Of a DNA stretch of 64,000 nucleotides, positions 1 to 10,854 are shown in pieces. Source of the DNA: Bubalus kerabau. Its lineage: Eukaryota > Chordata > Mammalia > Artiodactyla > Bovidae. The translations under genes were made by a program, and so were the position numbers. The notes under the pieces were generated by a model. That model was not told the DNA's origin, searched no databases, and was given only the letters and a program-made list of their open reading frames with translations. Positions within the stretch are counted from its first letter, which is position 1. Each line of letters opens with the position of its first letter. The stretch is taken from assembly GCF_029407905.1 (NCBI RefSeq), contig NC_073625.1, forward strand, positions 172,628,240-172,692,239. The letters are read 5' to 3'.

Positions 1-590
1 TTGCCATACTGCTCTCCAAAGTAGTATATCTAAAAGAGGTGAAGATATGCATATTCTATGACCCACAATTCTAGTAATTCATCCCAGAGGAAATCTTGTA
101 TAAATAAGTCAAAATATAGGTAAAAGCACACCATTATTTATAGTATCAAAAAACTGGAAACAACCTGAATGTCTATCATCAGAAGACCAGATAATTTTAG
201 AATATTCATTTAGTAAAATACTCCACAACAAGTTAAAATGAACTGGCTATATGTATTAATATGAAAAAAAATCATGGACACACATGTTAAATGAGAAAGC
301 TGTATAGCAGATATTTATAAAAAGTTTCAAGCCCTCTATTATTAATGAAAAGTGTTCATGGAAAAATAGTAAGATGGACAGAAAGAATAACTAACACGTG
401 CCAATTTCAGATGAGGAAAGGGATTAAATGGGAGAGGGCCTTCAATCATATCATTAGTGTTTTATTTCTTAGAGAAAATGAAGAGCTGATATATACAAAT
501 TGCTGATATTTCTTAAATCGGGGTAGAGAAAATGAGCATATATTATATTCTATTCTTCTGCATGCTTTATTTTATAATTAAAGATATTAA
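1..590 (+). mobile_element. old L1 3' region fragment
   Basis: It carries the L1 3' landmark of actggaaacaacctgaatgtc followed by degraded 3' UTR sequence. It is cut by the window edge and has no coding capacity. Confidence 0.5.
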
Positions 591-809
591 AGAAAATTTG
601 AACAGAATAATATTACATTAGGGAACATTCTACAGCCATATGTATACAGTGGTCCTGCTTTCCATCTTACTTAATCATCCTTTTTATATGGTCTTAAGAA
701 AATATAGTAGAAAGCTTGTTTTCAGACTAAATTATATAGCAACTTCCCTAAGCTAACATTTAAATTTGGAAATAAGAGGAAATGCTTAAGAATGTCAGGA
801 TTTTGCTCT

Positions 810-972
810 TCAGTTCAGTTGCTCAGTTGTGTCCGACTCTTTGTGATCCCAAAGATCGGATCCCAAAGATCGCAGCACACCAGGCCTCCCTGTCCATCAC
901 CAACTGCCAGAGTCTACCCAAACCCATGTCCATTGAGTCGATGATACCCTCCAACCATCTCATCCTCAAAGT
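810..972 (-). mobile_element. BovB LINE 3' end fragment
   Basis: Antisense BovB tail (cagttcagttgctcag start, then the gtgtccgactctttgtg and ccatgtccattgagtcg blocks), truncated after about 160 bp. A block of about 14 bp (gatcccaaagatcg) is duplicated in tandem at 845-872. Confidence 0.85.
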
Positions 973-1129
973 TTAAATAAAAAACATCTGGAATGAAAGG
1001 CTAAATGATGAATGGAGGTTATAACAGCAGATCTGATGTGGACACAGGAATGCACAATCATGGAACAGTGTAATTTTTTTTTTAGAGTTGATATTATGCA
1101 CACATTAAGAGAATTTACTGCCAGGCACT

Positions 1130-1290
1130 TGATATAAATTATCTCTAATCCTTAAAACAACCTCCCAAAGTAGTGGTTACATCTATTTTTACTGATAAAG
1201 AAACTCAAGCTCTCTAAGGTTAAGAAACTTGTCCAATACCACTCAGCTGGTGAGCACTAGAGTCATATAATTCAAACAAGTGTCAAGGTC
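1130..1290 (-). repeat. MIR SINE, antisense
   Basis: The order of degraded blocks (attatctctaatccttaaaac, then aaactcaagctctctaaggttaag, then ccactcagctggtgag) matches the reverse complement of the MIR core. Confidence 0.6.
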
Positions 1291-1824
1291 CATGTTTCCA
1301 CTGTTCCATATAAGGCTGGGCCCAGGAAGGTATGCTGGACCTGCCCCAGGGTAATTTAATCATTCTGCTTACAGAGTTAATCTGACCCTACCCAACTTCC
1401 GCAATCTTGGAAAATTTTACTTAATTCTAGTATCTTAAAATAACTTAAATAGGCTGACTCCATGTTTTTTTGTTTGCAAGTTTTAATGTGACAGGTTTTT
1501 CCTATAACGCTGTTTATTCAGTTAGTATAAGCATGCCAGGCTAATTTATTCTTAGAGATTTTATTCTTAGCTAATAATAATGACCTCAACTTTGTGAAAG
1601 AAAAAATAAGTATGAAACTGATTCTTCATAGTGGCCTAAAAGCAAAGACTAAAGAAAACCACCAACATGCCCCATATGCAAGAGAATTAAGTCTTACACA
1701 CTTTCTAACTCATAAAGCACTTTCACATATGACCTTCAAGTCTCACATCAACCCAGTGAGTTAAGCAAAACTGAAAATATTATTATCATGATTATATATA
1801 CATATACACACACACTATAATAGT

Positions 1825-1898
1825 ATTGGGTTGACCAAAAAGTTCACTCAGATTTTTCTGCAATATCTTATGGAAAAAGGTTTTTGGCCAGCCCAATA
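1825..1898. mobile_element. mariner-type MITE
   Basis: A palindromic element of about 74 bp: attgggttgaccaaaaag at one end and ttttggccagcccaat at the other, with TA at each edge as expected for mariner targets. It resembles the internally deleted mariner copies common in ruminants and has no transposase. Confidence 0.75.
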
Positions 1899-2024
1899 TT
1901 ATGTTTCCTCATATTATTTTATTCTCATTTTACATGAGAATAAAACAAGTAAACGGGTAAGGTAAACCTACACAGCCTAGGTCATCCACTGGTGTCAAAG
2001 ATGGTACTATTTTCATTGTGCCTG

Positions 2025-2192
2025 GGGCCCAGGCCCATGTTCCATGGGGGGTCAGGGGAGGGAAGGGAGGCTCCCGAGGGAGGGGAGATAGATAGATAGA
2101 TAGATATATAGTGTTATGACTGATTCACACTGTTGTACCACAGAAACCAATACAACATTGTAAGGCAATTTTCCTCCAATTAAAAAATAAAA
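2025..2192 (+). mobile_element. L1 3' end fragment
   Basis: A G-rich block, a GATA run at 2086-2108, then the artiodactyl L1 3' phrase gtaccacagaaaccaataca and an A-rich tail. Confidence 0.6.
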
Positions 2193-2439
2193 TAAACCAT
2201 ATTGCCCCTTGCATCATATCTGCTAAGGGTATTATAAAATCCTTCTAATTAACAATAAACTTTTTTTTAAAAAATCACCTTATTCTTTCACATTTATTTT
2301 TACATGGGCTCTAGTGTATATCACATATACATTAAGTAGCACTTGAATATATTAGTAAGTTAAAAATGTATACCTTGAAAGTGTTGTGTATACAAAACAA
2401 AGTTGTTTTTTTAACTGATGGGAGTAGAACAATTAAAAA

Positions 2440-2520
2440 AGCCTATGTTCACCTGAAACTAACCCAACATTGTAGGTCAATTATAGTACATATAAAATAA
2501 AAATGTAAAGAAAAAAGAAA
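2440..2520 (+). mobile_element. L1 3' terminal scrap
   Basis: cacctgaaactaacccaaca followed by an A-rich tail is the end of an artiodactyl L1 3' UTR. Confidence 0.5.
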
Positions 2521-5500
2521 TAGAAAAAAAGCCTAAAAGCCACTACTCCAAGGAAAAAGCACTCAACTTTCTACCTCCGCTGGAATAGATAAAAGGATAA
2601 TTTCTCTCCATTTGCCCCTACTAGTTAATGACAGCATGGCTTCTATCCTGCAAGACTGAGAACTAAGTCAGAAACTTCTGGAAGGAAAGAAAAAGAAGGA
2701 ACTATAGAAACCTCAATGCTAAAGAAGAATGTCATCAGAAAAGGCCAGCAAACTTTTATCATTCTCAAAGCAATTCAGGCCCAGGCACACTGGATATTAG
2801 AGATTAAAATCGGCACTTAGAAGAAAAAAATGGGCATCAGGCAGTCAGTGGAATATATTCAGGAGTTCAAGATGCATGCGTCTGCAGTGCATGCCTAACC
2901 TAAATACTGTTCCCTCTTCATCGGCTAGTATTACTTATTACTAGGGTCCTTAGCAATAGGGGCTTTTATAGCATTGACCAGTAAAGCAGGATGAACAGGG
3001 ACTTTTAAATGGCTAGATAAGGCCACACCATTAGCAACATTTGTAGCTACGCAAAGTAACATAATAAGGGTAATCAAATATCATGCTTTGGGTGGTAAGC
3101 TGATCTAAACTGGGGATCATAAAGGAATGTTATCCCCCTCCTCCACAAGAACACAATTGAACACTTGGCTTGTTCATTATGAAAGGGCTGGCAGGAGGGC
3201 ACAGCCTTTGTTGGACTCTGGGCATAATACAGGAAAGAGAATTCAATTCTGGCTCCTGAGAAAGCCTTCAAGAGTTGGTGCCTCTTTTTTTTTTTTTTTT
3301 AAGAATTATGTGGAATTTGTCCATGGCACTCAGTCTCCAGAGTTAATTGGTCATGATGTGTTTGTGTCTCTAGTAAGAGCCAGAGTCACCCTATTCTATG
3401 ATGACTAAGAATAAACAGTTGACTGCTTCACAGAGCTGAACAGAGAAGTCTTAACTTTCTACTTCAGTGTGAGACCTCAGGTCACTGCACAAAGGAAACA
3501 CACTTAACTTTTTAAAAGCTGGTCTCTCTTAAGAAAACTCAAGAGTCTTTCATTCTCTGGCAATAAGATCGATGCAAATTGCCAGTGATACCAGTATCTA
3601 GGTTTCCTCGACATGTATCATTCAAGAGCATCTCAGTGTTACAGGGCTGGGAACTGTACATTTCCTGCTTTACTGAGAAAAAGAGCTAAACCAAGGCAGC
3701 TACAGACACCAAGACTATGCGGGGTAAAGATACGTAGATTCTTCAGCCAATTTCAGAAACCATTAAAAAGGCTCACTGAAAGGCAACCTGTTTTTCTAGA
3801 ATTTGCACACAGTTTATAGGAAGCCCTTTCTGAAAGCCTACAGTCTCTTCTCAAATTCAGTGAAACAGTGAAAATAAGCTTTGAAGCAGAAGCGCTATCT
3901 CCAAGACTTCAAAATATAAGTAAGCAAAAATAAGGATCAAGAATTTATTTCAAATAAGATGTCTTCCTCAGACTCCAGGTGGATGTATATAATTATGTCA
4001 TAGCCCTAGAATCTACAGTATCCTCTATTGATATTTGTTTTATATATCTGTAGGAATTCTTTAGGAAAAAAAGAGGAGTTTTGCTTCTACATGACTATAG
4101 ACTACAAGTGTTGTTTCATCAGAATGAAAGAATCAGGCTTCAAAGCAATAATACATACACATTCTAGATGACACAAAAAGAGAATATTCATTTTAGCATT
4201 TTCCTAAAATTGCATGTATCTTTCTAAAGGGAAAATTAATGCCAAAACAAAAATTATGAATTTAACTTTTTATCAAACCCTGAATAAACCAAAACAGTCC
4301 TTTCTTACCCAACAAATATTGCTCAAGAAAGAAATAATTTTTAAGACAGAAAGATTAAGAGAATTAAAAATTATGTGACCCTCACATCATGGTCACTGTG
4401 CATTGACTATGCAGAGTTACCTAGACTCCCAAAGCAAGAATGCACTAAAACCAACAACAACAAACATGAGGAGGTTTATCTCAATTTAACAATCACATTT
4501 TTAAAAAGCAGCTCTAGAATCTGAGGCTGTATTTTCCTATTAACATAAGGGAAAATTTGCATACCTGTTTCTGTTGGTGTGATCACCTGAGATTTGGACA
4601 TCCAAGAGAACAATTCAGAAGATTCAAAATTCAGTCACTTTAAACTATGTCTATTTTCAAATAATCTTCTATCAAAGTCAGTATCTGACCAAAGAAAACA
4701 AGCAACTAACTCCACACTTAAGTATTCTGCCTACTACTATAGATTTCAATCTCAAAAAACAATTGGTCTTAAGCAGTAAGGTCAATTTGCACTGGGTGTG
4801 GTTTGGAACTATAAAAAAAAAAAAAAAGCAAAAATGTGAATGTCATCATCTTATCTGTTTGATTATGACTGTACAGCTTAAAATATACCACAATATTCAC
4901 CATATACATATTTAAGTACATATATATATCAGGATACTCACCTTTTAGATTCTACTAAACAGGTAGAAGAAGGAAGAAGTCCCTACGACATGGGACTGCC
5001 TGCCCTATGAGGTCTTACATGAATTTTATAAATATTCCTTTGCCACTGTAGCTTTCCTTCCCCATGTGAAAAATCATTAAGATTTCACATACACTGAGAT
5101 TCATAAAATGATAAGGAAACTGTGTTAAACTTTAAAAATTGAAACAACAACAAAACCCTACAGCCTATTGAGTTTTTAAAAAAAAATATAGTCACTGGAC
5201 TAATTTCAATCAAATGTACAGCATTATCTTTGAAGAGTAAATAGAAACATTACATAGAATTAAACAGTGTTAAAGCTGGAAAGTGCCCTCAAGGGTTATA
5301 ATTCAACTCTACTTTTTAAGTGAGCGAAAGTTTACTCATAAAGTCTATAATACATTTTCACTAAATGGTTAGTTCTCTGAAGACAAAGTCTGAAACACCT
5401 TTTATGATGGCTCCATAAAAATAAAGAATGGAGTAAAACTGCTTCATAAAGTGAAAGAAAAAGTTATGTTACAAGCCGGTTTTAAAAAAAAGAAAGTACC
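2521..5500. other. no gene recognised
   Basis: AT-rich sequence with a 17-base T run near 3283-3301 and an A run near 4812-4826. I looked for a processed pseudogene next to the T run and recognised none. Short open frames here have no protein signature. Confidence 0.5.
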
Positions 5501-5686
5501 TACTGTATGATTCCATTTATATGAAATTTTAGAAAATGCAAACTAATCGATGCTAACAGAAGGTAGATCAATAGTTGCCTGGAACAAAGGAGGAAGGAGG
5601 GATGGACTGAAAAGGGACAGGCGGAAACTTAAAGGAGTGATGAAAATGTTCTGCATCGTGATTGTGCTGATGATTTTAAGGCTGTA

Positions 5687-5954
5687 TGCTGCTGCTGCTG
5701 CTGCTGCTAAGTCGCTTCAGTCATGTCCGACCCTGTGCTACCCCATAGATGGCAGCCCACCAGGCTCCCCCGTCCCTGGGATTCTCCAGGCAAGAACACT
5801 GGAGTGGGTTGCCATTTCTTTCTCCAATGCATGAAAGTGAAAAGTGAAAGTGAAGTTGCTCTGTCGTGCCCGACTCTTAGCAACCCCATGGACTGCAGCC
5901 TTCCAGGCTCCTCCGTCCATGGGATTTTCCAGACAAGAGTACTGGAGTGGGGTG
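5687..5954 (-). mobile_element. BOV-A2 SINE dimer
   Basis: Antisense dimer with the GCT-repeat tail at 5687-5708, two BovA monomers and the gaaagtgaaaagtgaaagtg linker. It splits the L1 3' UTR and is flanked by an imperfect repeat (ctgtatgct / gtgtatact). Confidence 0.9.
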
Positions 5955-5978
5955 TATACTCTGTCACAACACACCAAG

Positions 5979-6490
5979 GACTTCCCTGGGGGTCCAGTGA
6001 TTGGGGATCCACATGCTAGTGAGGGGGTTGTGGTGGGGGTATGTGGTTGCATGCTCAGTCGTGTCCAACTCTCTGCGATTCCATGGACTGTAGCCCATCA
6101 GGCTGCTCGGTCCATGGAATTTTCCAGGAAGGAATACTGGAGTGGGTTGCCATTTCCTTCTCCAGGGGATCTTCCCAACCCAGGGATCAAACCTGCGCCT
6201 GTTGTGTCTCCTGCATTAGCAGTGGATTCTTTACCATTGCGCCACCTGGGACCCTAGTGCAGGGGACATGGGTTTAATCCCTGGTCGGGGAAGAGTCCAC
6301 ATGTCACAGAACAGGGCAGATGAGCCCTATGCCACAACTACTGAAACCAGTGTACTCTACAGCCTGTGAGCCACAACAAGAGAAGCCACAGCAATGAGAA
6401 GTCCACGCAACACCTAGAGAGGAGACCCCCGTTCACTGCAACTAGAGAAAGCCTGCTTGCAGCAATGATGATCCACACATATAAAAAGAA
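5979..6490 (+). mobile_element. CHR (tRNA-Glu) SINE, split by Bov-tA
   Basis: Head (aaggacttccctggggg) at 5979-6021 and body (tgcaggggacatgggttt to the ccgttcactgcaactagag end) at 6254-6490. The two halves join cleanly across the antisense Bov-tA. Confidence 0.8.
6022..6253 (-). mobile_element. Bov-tA SINE inside CHR
   Basis: Antisense Bov-tA with its tRNA-derived head at the right edge (gcgccacctgggac). A short repeat ctagtg occurs on both sides (6016-6021 and 6254-6259). Confidence 0.85.
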
Positions 6491-6565
6491 AAAGTCCACT
6501 TTAAATGGGTACAGCCTATTACACCTAACTTACACTTCAATGATGGCTAAAAATACACATACATA

Positions 6566-7153
6566 GATTTAAATATTTGAAAGGTACCTGTAATGAAGAA
6601 AGGCTTTCTCTTGCTCTGTATGGCCACAAGATGGTAGAACTAGATCCATCAAGCAGAAATACCAAGAAACAAATTCCACATTAACATAAGGAAACATATC
6701 CTAGCCAAGTGCTCCACAACCAACCTGGGCTGTCTCTGGAACACTGGGGGTCTCCTCACTGGGTCTGCTCCAATTTAGGCTCAAAGTACATTTTGGGCAG
6801 ATGATGTTGTTTTGGGGTTTCTTACATAGAAAATTGGAGGAAGTGACCATTAAAGTTTCTTGCACTGAAAGTTCTATTATTTCAAGGATGATTATTCATG
6901 AATAGATGTTTGTGACCCTGTGGCTGTGGTGTGGAATTCTGCCCACCTCTTGACTAGGCCATTTATTTGCCATGTCTTATTTCCCCCAAAGACTTCACTT
7001 CTCAGGAGAAGTCATTATCCGCCCAACACATCCTTTAAAAAAAAAAAAGGATTCTGTGTATTTTCTGATTTTTGAAAAGAAATCTATAAAATGAAATATT
7101 TCTAAAATAAACAAAATTTAAGTTGCACTCAAGCACACTATTTAGAAACAACT
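6566..7153. other. no gene recognised
   Basis: Unique-looking AT-rich sequence with an A run at about 7036-7047. No feature was identified. Confidence 0.5.
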
Positions 7154-7174
7154 AGAGCCAATGGATAACTCCCC

Positions 7175-7388
7175 TAGGCCCTCCTGCGCCCGCGCAGCCA
7201 CAGCTCCTTGAATGTGGGGTTGCTCCTCCCGGCCGCCGCCCCTGGCCTCGGGCGTTGGGTAGCTCTTCCCGACCGCCGCCCCTGGCCTCGGGCCTGGGGG
7301 CGTGGGGTTGCTCGTTGGGGATGCTGCCCCTGACCACAGACACGGGGTAGCTCCTCTCGGCCGCTGCTCCTGACCTCGGACGCAGGCT
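7175..7388. repeat. CpG-rich minisatellite, about 40-bp unit
   Basis: About four imperfect units of the form gtggggttgctcctcccgg, then ccgcccctggcctcgg, with gtagctcctctcgg as a variant. The unit is 36-48 bp and densely supplied with CpG. It is unlike BovB coding sequence and unlike the AT-rich flanks. Confidence 0.8.
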
Positions 7389-7398
7389 TCGGCAATAC

Positions 7399-8220
7399 GT
7401 GAACCGTGAACTTCCTGATGTTCAAGCTGGTTTTAGAAAAGGCAGAGGAACCAGAGATCAAATTGCCAACATCCGCTGGATCATGGAAAAAGCAAGAGAG
7501 TTCCAGAAAAACATCTATTTCTGCTTTATTGATTATGCCAAAGCCTTGGACTGTGTGGATCACAATAAACTGTGGAAAATTCTGAAAGAGATGGGAATAC
7601 CAGACCACCTGACCTGCCTCTTGAGAAATCTGTTTGCAGGTCAGGAAGCAACAGTTAGAACTGGACATGGAACAACAGACTGGTTCCAAATAGGCAAAGG
7701 AGTACGTCAAGGCTGTATATTGTCACCCTGCTTATTTAACTTCTATGCAGAGTACATCATGAGAAACGCTGGACTGGAAGAAACACAAGCTGGAATCAAG
7801 ATTGCCGGGAGAAATATCAATAACCTCAGATATGCAGATGACACCACCCTTATGGCAGAAAGTGAAGAGGAACTCAAAAGCCTCTTGAAAGTGAAAGAGG
7901 AGAGTGAAAAAGTTGGCTTAAAGCTCAACATTCAGAAAACGAAGATCATGGCATCTGGTCCCATCACTTCATGGGAAATAGATAGGGAAACAATGTCAGA
8001 CTTTATTTTTTGGGGCTCCCAAATCACTGCAGATGGTGACTGCAGCCATGAAATGAAAAGACGTTTACTCCTTGGAAGGAAAGTTATGACCAACCTAGAC
8101 AGCATATTGAAAAGCAGAGACATTACTTTGCCAACAAAGGTCCGTCTAGTCAAGGCTATGGTTTTTCCTGTGGTCATGTATGGATGTAAGAGTTGGACTG
8201 TGAAGAAGGCCGAGCGCTGA
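7399..8220 (+). pseudogene. BovB LINE reverse transcriptase, 273-codon fragment
   Basis: The frame encodes part of the BovB (RTE-clade) reverse transcriptase. Visible motifs are FIDYAKALD at residues 43-51 (catalytic Asp 45), GVRQGCILSP at 101-110, the YADD box at 145-148 and GLKLNIQKTK at 173-182, so all three polymerase aspartates are present. The upstream endonuclease domain and the N-terminal part of the polymerase are missing. The frame stops at TGA 8218-8220, where the other BovB copy in this window (54890-55788, antisense) has CGA; this fits decay of a methylated CpG. A further TAG follows at a conserved TGG about 30 bp on. Compared with that copy it also lacks one residue before the KVKEES stretch. 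The first Met lies inside the domain, so it is not a genuine start. The fragment is dead as a gene. Confidence 0.9.
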
Positions 8221-8699
8221 AGAATTGATGCTTTTAAACTGTGGTGTTAGAGGAGACTCTTGAGAGTCCCTTGGACTGTAAGGAGATCCAACCAGTCCAT
8301 TCTGAAGGAGATCAGCCCTGGGATTTCTTTGGAAGGAATGATGCTAAAGCTGAAACTCCAGTACTTTGGCCACCTCATGCGAAGAGTTGACTCATTGGAA
8401 AAGACTCTGATGCTGGGAGGGATTGGGGGCAGGAGGAGAAGGGGACGACAGAGGATGAGATGCTGGATGGCATCACTGACTTGATGGACATGAGTCTGAG
8501 TGAACTCCGGGAGTTGGTGATGGACAGGGAGGCCTGGTGTGCTGCGATTCATGGGGTCGCTACTAGTCGGACACGACTGAGTGACTGAACTGAACTGAGA
8601 GCCAATGGGTTATGAATTTCCAGTCTTTCGTCTACACATGTGCAAGGATACATCTTTTTTTTTTTTTTACAAAGTTGGTATTTTTCAGTACATAGTTAA

Positions 8700-8870
8700 T
8701 TCTATTAAGAAGTTTTCCATATAGTTAAGCATTTTTTTGAAACATGCCTTACGGCTTCATAACGGTCCACATTATGACTATACCATGATTTATTTAAGCA
8801 CTCATGTTGGTTAGGCAAGGTTGTTCCCAATGTTTTACATTTAGAAATAATGTTTTGACATCCTCTAACA
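8700..8870 (-). mobile_element. possible antisense L1 fragment
   Basis: ccatgatttatttaagcac and ggttgttcccaatgttttac resemble the reverse complement of the L1 3' end around the asparagine-rich tail region. It is heavily diverged. Confidence 0.4.
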
Positions 8871-9398
8871 CAGAGAATGAATAGGGAATAAGAGAACTAC
8901 AGCCCTGAATCCAACTTTTCTAACATTTTATCCATTTCATTTTGCTACAAGAAATTTCTCTTTACACTCAGCTAAGAAAGTCAACACTTGTTAAAATATG
9001 TGGTATGGGGACTGCCACCTTTGCTGACAACAGTTTTTTTGGTGTTGTTTTTTTTTTTTGAGTACACTACTATGAACCTCAACCAAAGTTCCAGAGAAAA
9101 TATAAAATATACTAATTTGATCTCAATTAAAAAAATATGTAGAAACGGATGTGGTGCCAAGTCATCAATCAGGGTCAAGTGCCCGGTACAGTTTTAACAA
9201 CTTGTGAGTATTCGAGGCAAAGGGGTTGTTTGAACCCTTAAAATATTCAATAAATATTGAGAAATAATCTGACTCAAAGTTGTTTTTTAACTCAAACTAT
9301 CAAATAAAGCAAGAATATTTAGAAAAGAATTTACCATTTTGTGCTTAAATGCACATTCAGGGCAGGAGAGATTTTTTTAAATCTCTGTAAACCCACAT
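8871..9398. other. no gene recognised
   Basis: AT-rich sequence with a T run at about 9049-9059. Nothing identifiable was seen. Confidence 0.4.
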
Positions 9399-9609
9399 GG
9401 GGCTTCAGGTGGCTCAGGGATAAAGAACCTGCCTGCCAATGCAGGAGACTGAGTTTGACCCCTGGGTTGGGAAGATCCTCTAGAGAAGGGAATGGTAACC
9501 CACTCCAGTATTCTTGCCTGGAGAATTCCATGGACAGAGGAGACTGGCAGGCTACAGTATATGGGGTTGCAAAGAGTTGGACACAACTTGGCAACTAAAC
9601 AACAACAAC
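9399..9609 (+). mobile_element. Bov-tA SINE
   Basis: Full-length element from tRNA-like head to AAC-rich tail, flanked by the 10-bp duplication aaacccacat at 9389-9398 and 9610-9619. Confidence 0.95.
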
Positions 9610-9619
9610 AAACCCACAT

Positions 9620-10850
9620 ACCTTTGCTTGGGAATTTGTTCAAAAGAAGTAGTTTTACCACAATTATATGAATTTTTCTCTATTTTAAAACCAGTCCATT
9701 TCTCAAACTTCTAAAGCATCAGGGTAGTGATTACCCTTGACAGTAGTAACCACTAAAAGGAAGCAGAAAGGTTTCTGGGGTGCTGGTAACAATTCTGGTT
9801 TCTTGATATAGATGCTGATTTCATGGTAGTATCACTTTGTAAAAATTCATCATTACACATTTACCATATGTATATTTTTCTGCATACATATATCATTGAA
9901 TATTCAAAAACAGACCCCCTTTTTAGTCTATTCCCTTACCCCCAATATACTGCTAAGTACTGACTGAACATGATTTAATATATTCAGTAAAGGAGAATTG
10001 GAAACTTCATCTCTAACAATCCCAGTTTTCCTCACCTACTCTTGACATTCTTAGCAATGTTCTCTTTGTTAACAACATTGTAAGGAAACAGTAAGTACAC
10101 ACATCTTGCAGAATTGGGGTGTACAGACAATACAATTGCAATTGTTTAAGTTTTACTTCTTCAAATCCATAAGTAGTTCTGGGTACCGACTATGTCCAAG
10201 ACATGACGGGCTTCTTCAGTGTTGAACAGGAACTTATGGAGGAAGATATCCAGAGAAGAACTCAAAAAAAGCCTTCGAAAGACTGGGAGATAACATGGAT
10301 TCTTTTTATCATTTGAATTCAGCAACTGGGAAAAATGCGTAGATATACTTTTCAGCACCTTGGAAAGTGTTTCTTAGAATGAGTAGGTATCAAAATTTGC
10401 CATAAATATGTACTGTTACAGATAAATGGGCAAAAAGCTAGAAGGGCAAACTAGGAAATCAGTAGGGTACAATCAAAACTGCAGAAGCCTGAAAGTGAGT
10501 GGAATCAGTGGCCAAATGAAAGCCAATATCCTGGGTGAATGTCTATGCCTATTTCACATCATCACCATTTTTTTCTGACTCTTAATGACCAGAAAAGCAG
10601 GCACTCTGGGCATTACCTCCTTTGTAACACACAGAGATAAGTGATGCTGCAGCTCTGCTTGACTGGACAAAAGTCCTGAAACATCCTTTCCCAAATTACT
10701 TGCATTAGAATCTGACCTTGAGATGATTTCAACTGAGAAAACAATCCAGTTCAGTCACATTTTTCTCCTGTGCATCAACATTAATGCCTGAAGCCCTGGT
10801 GTCAATGACAACTCCTACTGTCTTATTTGTCAGACAAAGGCAGACAATAT
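9620..10850. other. no gene recognised
   Basis: AT-rich, apparently unique intronic sequence with no convincing coding or repeat signature. Confidence 0.5.
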
Positions 10851-10854
10851 GTCT

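Larger units (their letters stand above)
5502..6565 (+). mobile_element. L1 3' UTR carrying nested SINE insertions
   Basis: L1 3' UTR blocks appear at 5502-5686 (gattccatttatatgaaatt), 5955-5978 (tatactctgtcacaacacac) and 6484-6565 (ccactttaaatgggtacagc), and together make one old L1 tail. The gaps are filled by BOV-A2 and CHR insertions. Confidence 0.6.
7154..8608 (+). mobile_element. composite retroposon: CpG-rich tandem array joined to BovB 3' half
   Basis: One 11-bp direct repeat, agagccaatgg, sits at 7154-7164 and 8598-8608. Between the copies lie (a) about 230 bp of GC- and CpG-rich tandem sequence, (b) the BovB reverse-transcriptase region from about 7390, and (c) a complete BovB 3' end with its ACTGA-type tail. 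A single target-site duplication around both parts says they were inserted together, presumably by BovB machinery. The plan is reminiscent of SVA (array plus retroposon), although the partner here is the LINE itself. Confidence 0.8.

Noticed and set aside
3270..3420. Possible antisense processed pseudogene next to a T run
   Set aside because: No recognisable protein in any frame, and no target duplication found.
5844..6257. 137-codon frame
   Set aside because: Runs through BOV-A2, L1, CHR and Bov-tA pieces; it is repeat sequence.
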